Assembly (NCBI GenBank): GCA_900549085.1
Contig: URMO01000049.1
Span: 1-14,850 of the forward strand
DNA: 14,850 bases
From: an uncultured Collinsella sp.
GTDB taxonomy: Bacteria; Actinomycetota; Coriobacteriia; Coriobacteriales; Coriobacteriaceae
Direction: 5' to 3'
The notes beneath the pieces are model-generated. The model made no database searches, had not been told where the DNA came from, and saw only the letters and a list, made by a program, of their open reading frames with translations. Below are positions 13,668 through 14,850 of the stretch, in pieces. Made by a program: the position numbers and the translations under genes. Numbering within the stretch: position 1 is the first letter of the stretch; the number at the start of each line of letters is the position of its first letter.

Positions 13668-14850
13668 GTGTTTGATTCTCTGAGCGATCGCCTCAACGAC
13701 ACATTTGACCGCCTGCGTGGCAAGGGTAAGCTGACCGAGGCCGATATCACCTCGGCCATGCGCGACATTCGCATGGCGCTGCTCGAGGCCGACGTCAACT
13801 TCAAGGTCGTCAAGGAGTTCGTCGCCAAGACCAAGGAGCGCTGCATGACCGCCGAGGTCATGGAGTCGCTGTCGCCGGCGCAAAACGTCGTCAAGATCGT
13901 GCTCGACGAGCTCACCGAGATGCTTGGCTCCACCGAGAGCAAGCTCGTCTTTAGCAACCGCATTCCCAATGTCATCATGCTCGTGGGCCTGCAGGGCTCC
14001 GGTAAGACTACGGCGGCCGTAAAGCTGGCCTACCTGCTCAAGAAGCAGGGCCGCTCGCCGCTGCTCGCCGCGTGCGACGTCTACCGTCCCGCAGCTGCCG
14101 ACCAGCTGGCAACGCTTGGCGGCGAGATTGGCGTTCCGGTCTTCCGCGGTGACGGCGAGCACCCGGTCGATATCGCCAAGGGCGCCATCCAAGAGGCTGT
14201 CGACCACCTGCGCGACGTGGTCATCGTCGATACCGCCGGCCGCCTGCAGATCGATGAGCAGATGATGCAGGAGGCCGTGGACATCAAGAAGGCCGTCAAG
14301 CCCGATCAGGTGCTGATGGTCGTCGATGCCATGACCGGCCAGGATATCGTCAACGTCGTCTCGACCTTCGCCGAGCGCACCGATTTTGACGGCGTGATCA
14401 TCTCCAAGCTCGACGGCGATGCCCGTGGCGGCGGCGCGCTTTCCGTGCGCCAGGTGACAGGCAAGCCCATCAAGTTCGTGAGCATGGGCGAGAAGCCCGA
14501 TTCGCTGGAGCCGTTCTATCCCGACCGCATGGCCAAGCGCATTTTAGGCATGGGCGACGTCGTCGGCATTATCGAGAAGGCCCAGGAGGCGGCCGACGCC
14601 GAGCAGCTCGAGGCTGCCGAGCGTATGCTGCGCGAGGGCTTTACCATGAACGACATGCTCGACCAGATGAAGGCCGTCAAGAAGATGGGTGGTATGAAGG
14701 GCATTCTGGGCATGCTCCCCGGTGGTCAGCGTGCGCTCAACCAGATGGGCGGCAACTTGGACGAGGGCATCTTCGACAAGAACGAGGCCATCATCATGTC
14801 GATGACCAAGGAGGAGCGCCTACGTCCCTCTATCATCAACGGCCAGCGTC
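13668..14850 (+). CDS. ffh: Signal recognition particle protein Ffh (3' end outside window)
   Basis: Ffh binds 4.5S/SRP RNA and signal peptides and delivers ribosomes to FtsY. The window holds 394 codons of an expected 450 or so; the reading frame is open to the edge. The N domain (1-90) contains FDSLSDRLNDTFDRLRGKGKL-type sequence and the ALLEADV motif (37-43). The G domain has GLQGSGKTT (107-115), DVYRPAAADQL (137-147), DTAGR (188-192) and SKLDGDARGG (246-255). The methionine-rich M domain begins near 320, with methionines in the finger loop (MNDMLDQMKAVKKMGGMKGILGM region), and has reached the SMTKEER motif. The RNA-binding end that follows is missing. The start is GTG, set by AAGGAG at 13656-13661. 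No ylxM separates it from ftsY. Confidence 0.97.
   Translation, partial: MFDSLSDRLNDTFDRLRGKGKLTEADITSAMRDIRMALLEADVNFKVVKEFVAKTKERCMTAEVMESLSPAQNVVKIVLDELTEMLGSTESKLVFSNRIPNVIMLVGLQGSGKTTAAVKLAYLLKKQGRSPLLAACDVYRPAAADQLATLGGEIGVPVFRGDGEHPVDIAKGAIQEAVDHLRDVVIVDTAGRLQIDEQMMQEAVDIKKAVKPDQVLMVVDAMTGQDIVNVVSTFAERTDFDGVIISKLDGDARGGGALSVRQVTGKPIKFVSMGEKPDSLEPFYPDRMAKRILGMGDVVGIIEKAQEAADAEQLEAAERMLREGFTMNDMLDQMKAVKKMGGMKGILGMLPGGQRALNQMGGNLDEGIFDKNEAIIMSMTKEERLRPSIINGQR

Noticed and set aside
1..14850. Mobile elements, CRISPR arrays, phage or defence genes
   Set aside because: No transposase or integrase motifs, no direct repeat arrays, and no target-site duplications are seen; every sizeable reading frame on the + strand fits a housekeeping gene or its shadow.

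Overview
This window is a run of core housekeeping genes from a GC-rich bacterium. Every gene lies on the + strand. The codon choice is GC-rich, several genes start with GTG or TTG, and a SepIVA/DivIVA-like gene sits directly before a DUF177 gene, as in Mycobacterium. The yloU-yloV pair, by contrast, is of Firmicutes type. Together these suggest an actinobacterium, most likely of the class Coriobacteriia (Collinsella-like). The placement is inferred from protein style and gene order, not from a marker search.

Layout. At 1-112 is a tRNA-Asn gene with encoded CCA and its own terminator. A 158-base gap holds a candidate promoter. Then come yloU (Asp23/Gls24 family), fakA (yloV, fatty acid kinase), recG, rsmD and coaD, tightly packed with small gaps or overlaps (271-5635). 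A short gap with a candidate promoter leads to a SepIVA/DivIVA-like coiled-coil gene and a translationally coupled DUF177 (YceD) gene (5704-6755). rpmF (L32, 6820-6999) follows with its own candidate promoter. A strong hairpin terminator separates it from plsX (7088-8107). After a 114-base gap with two palindromes come acpP, rnc, smc, ftsY and ffh; ffh is cut by the window end.

How the genes fit together. Two clusters that are separate in Bacillus subtilis are joined here: yloU-yloV-...-recG-...-plsX-...-acpP-rnc-smc-ftsY-...-ffh, and ylbH(rsmD)-coaD-...-ylbN(DUF177)-rpmF. The roles are fatty acid activation and membrane lipid synthesis (FakA, PlsX, AcpP), CoA synthesis (CoaD, which supplies the pantetheine precursor for ACP), ribosome and RNA maturation (RsmD, DUF177, L32, RNase III), DNA repair and chromosome organisation (RecG, SMC), and protein targeting to the membrane (FtsY, Ffh).

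I see no mobile element, CRISPR array, phage gene or defence system, and no clear new multi-gene system. The points most worth a second look are the control regions before plsX and acpP, an Asn at a normally Asp metal-binding position of RNase III, and the small SepIVA-like protein.
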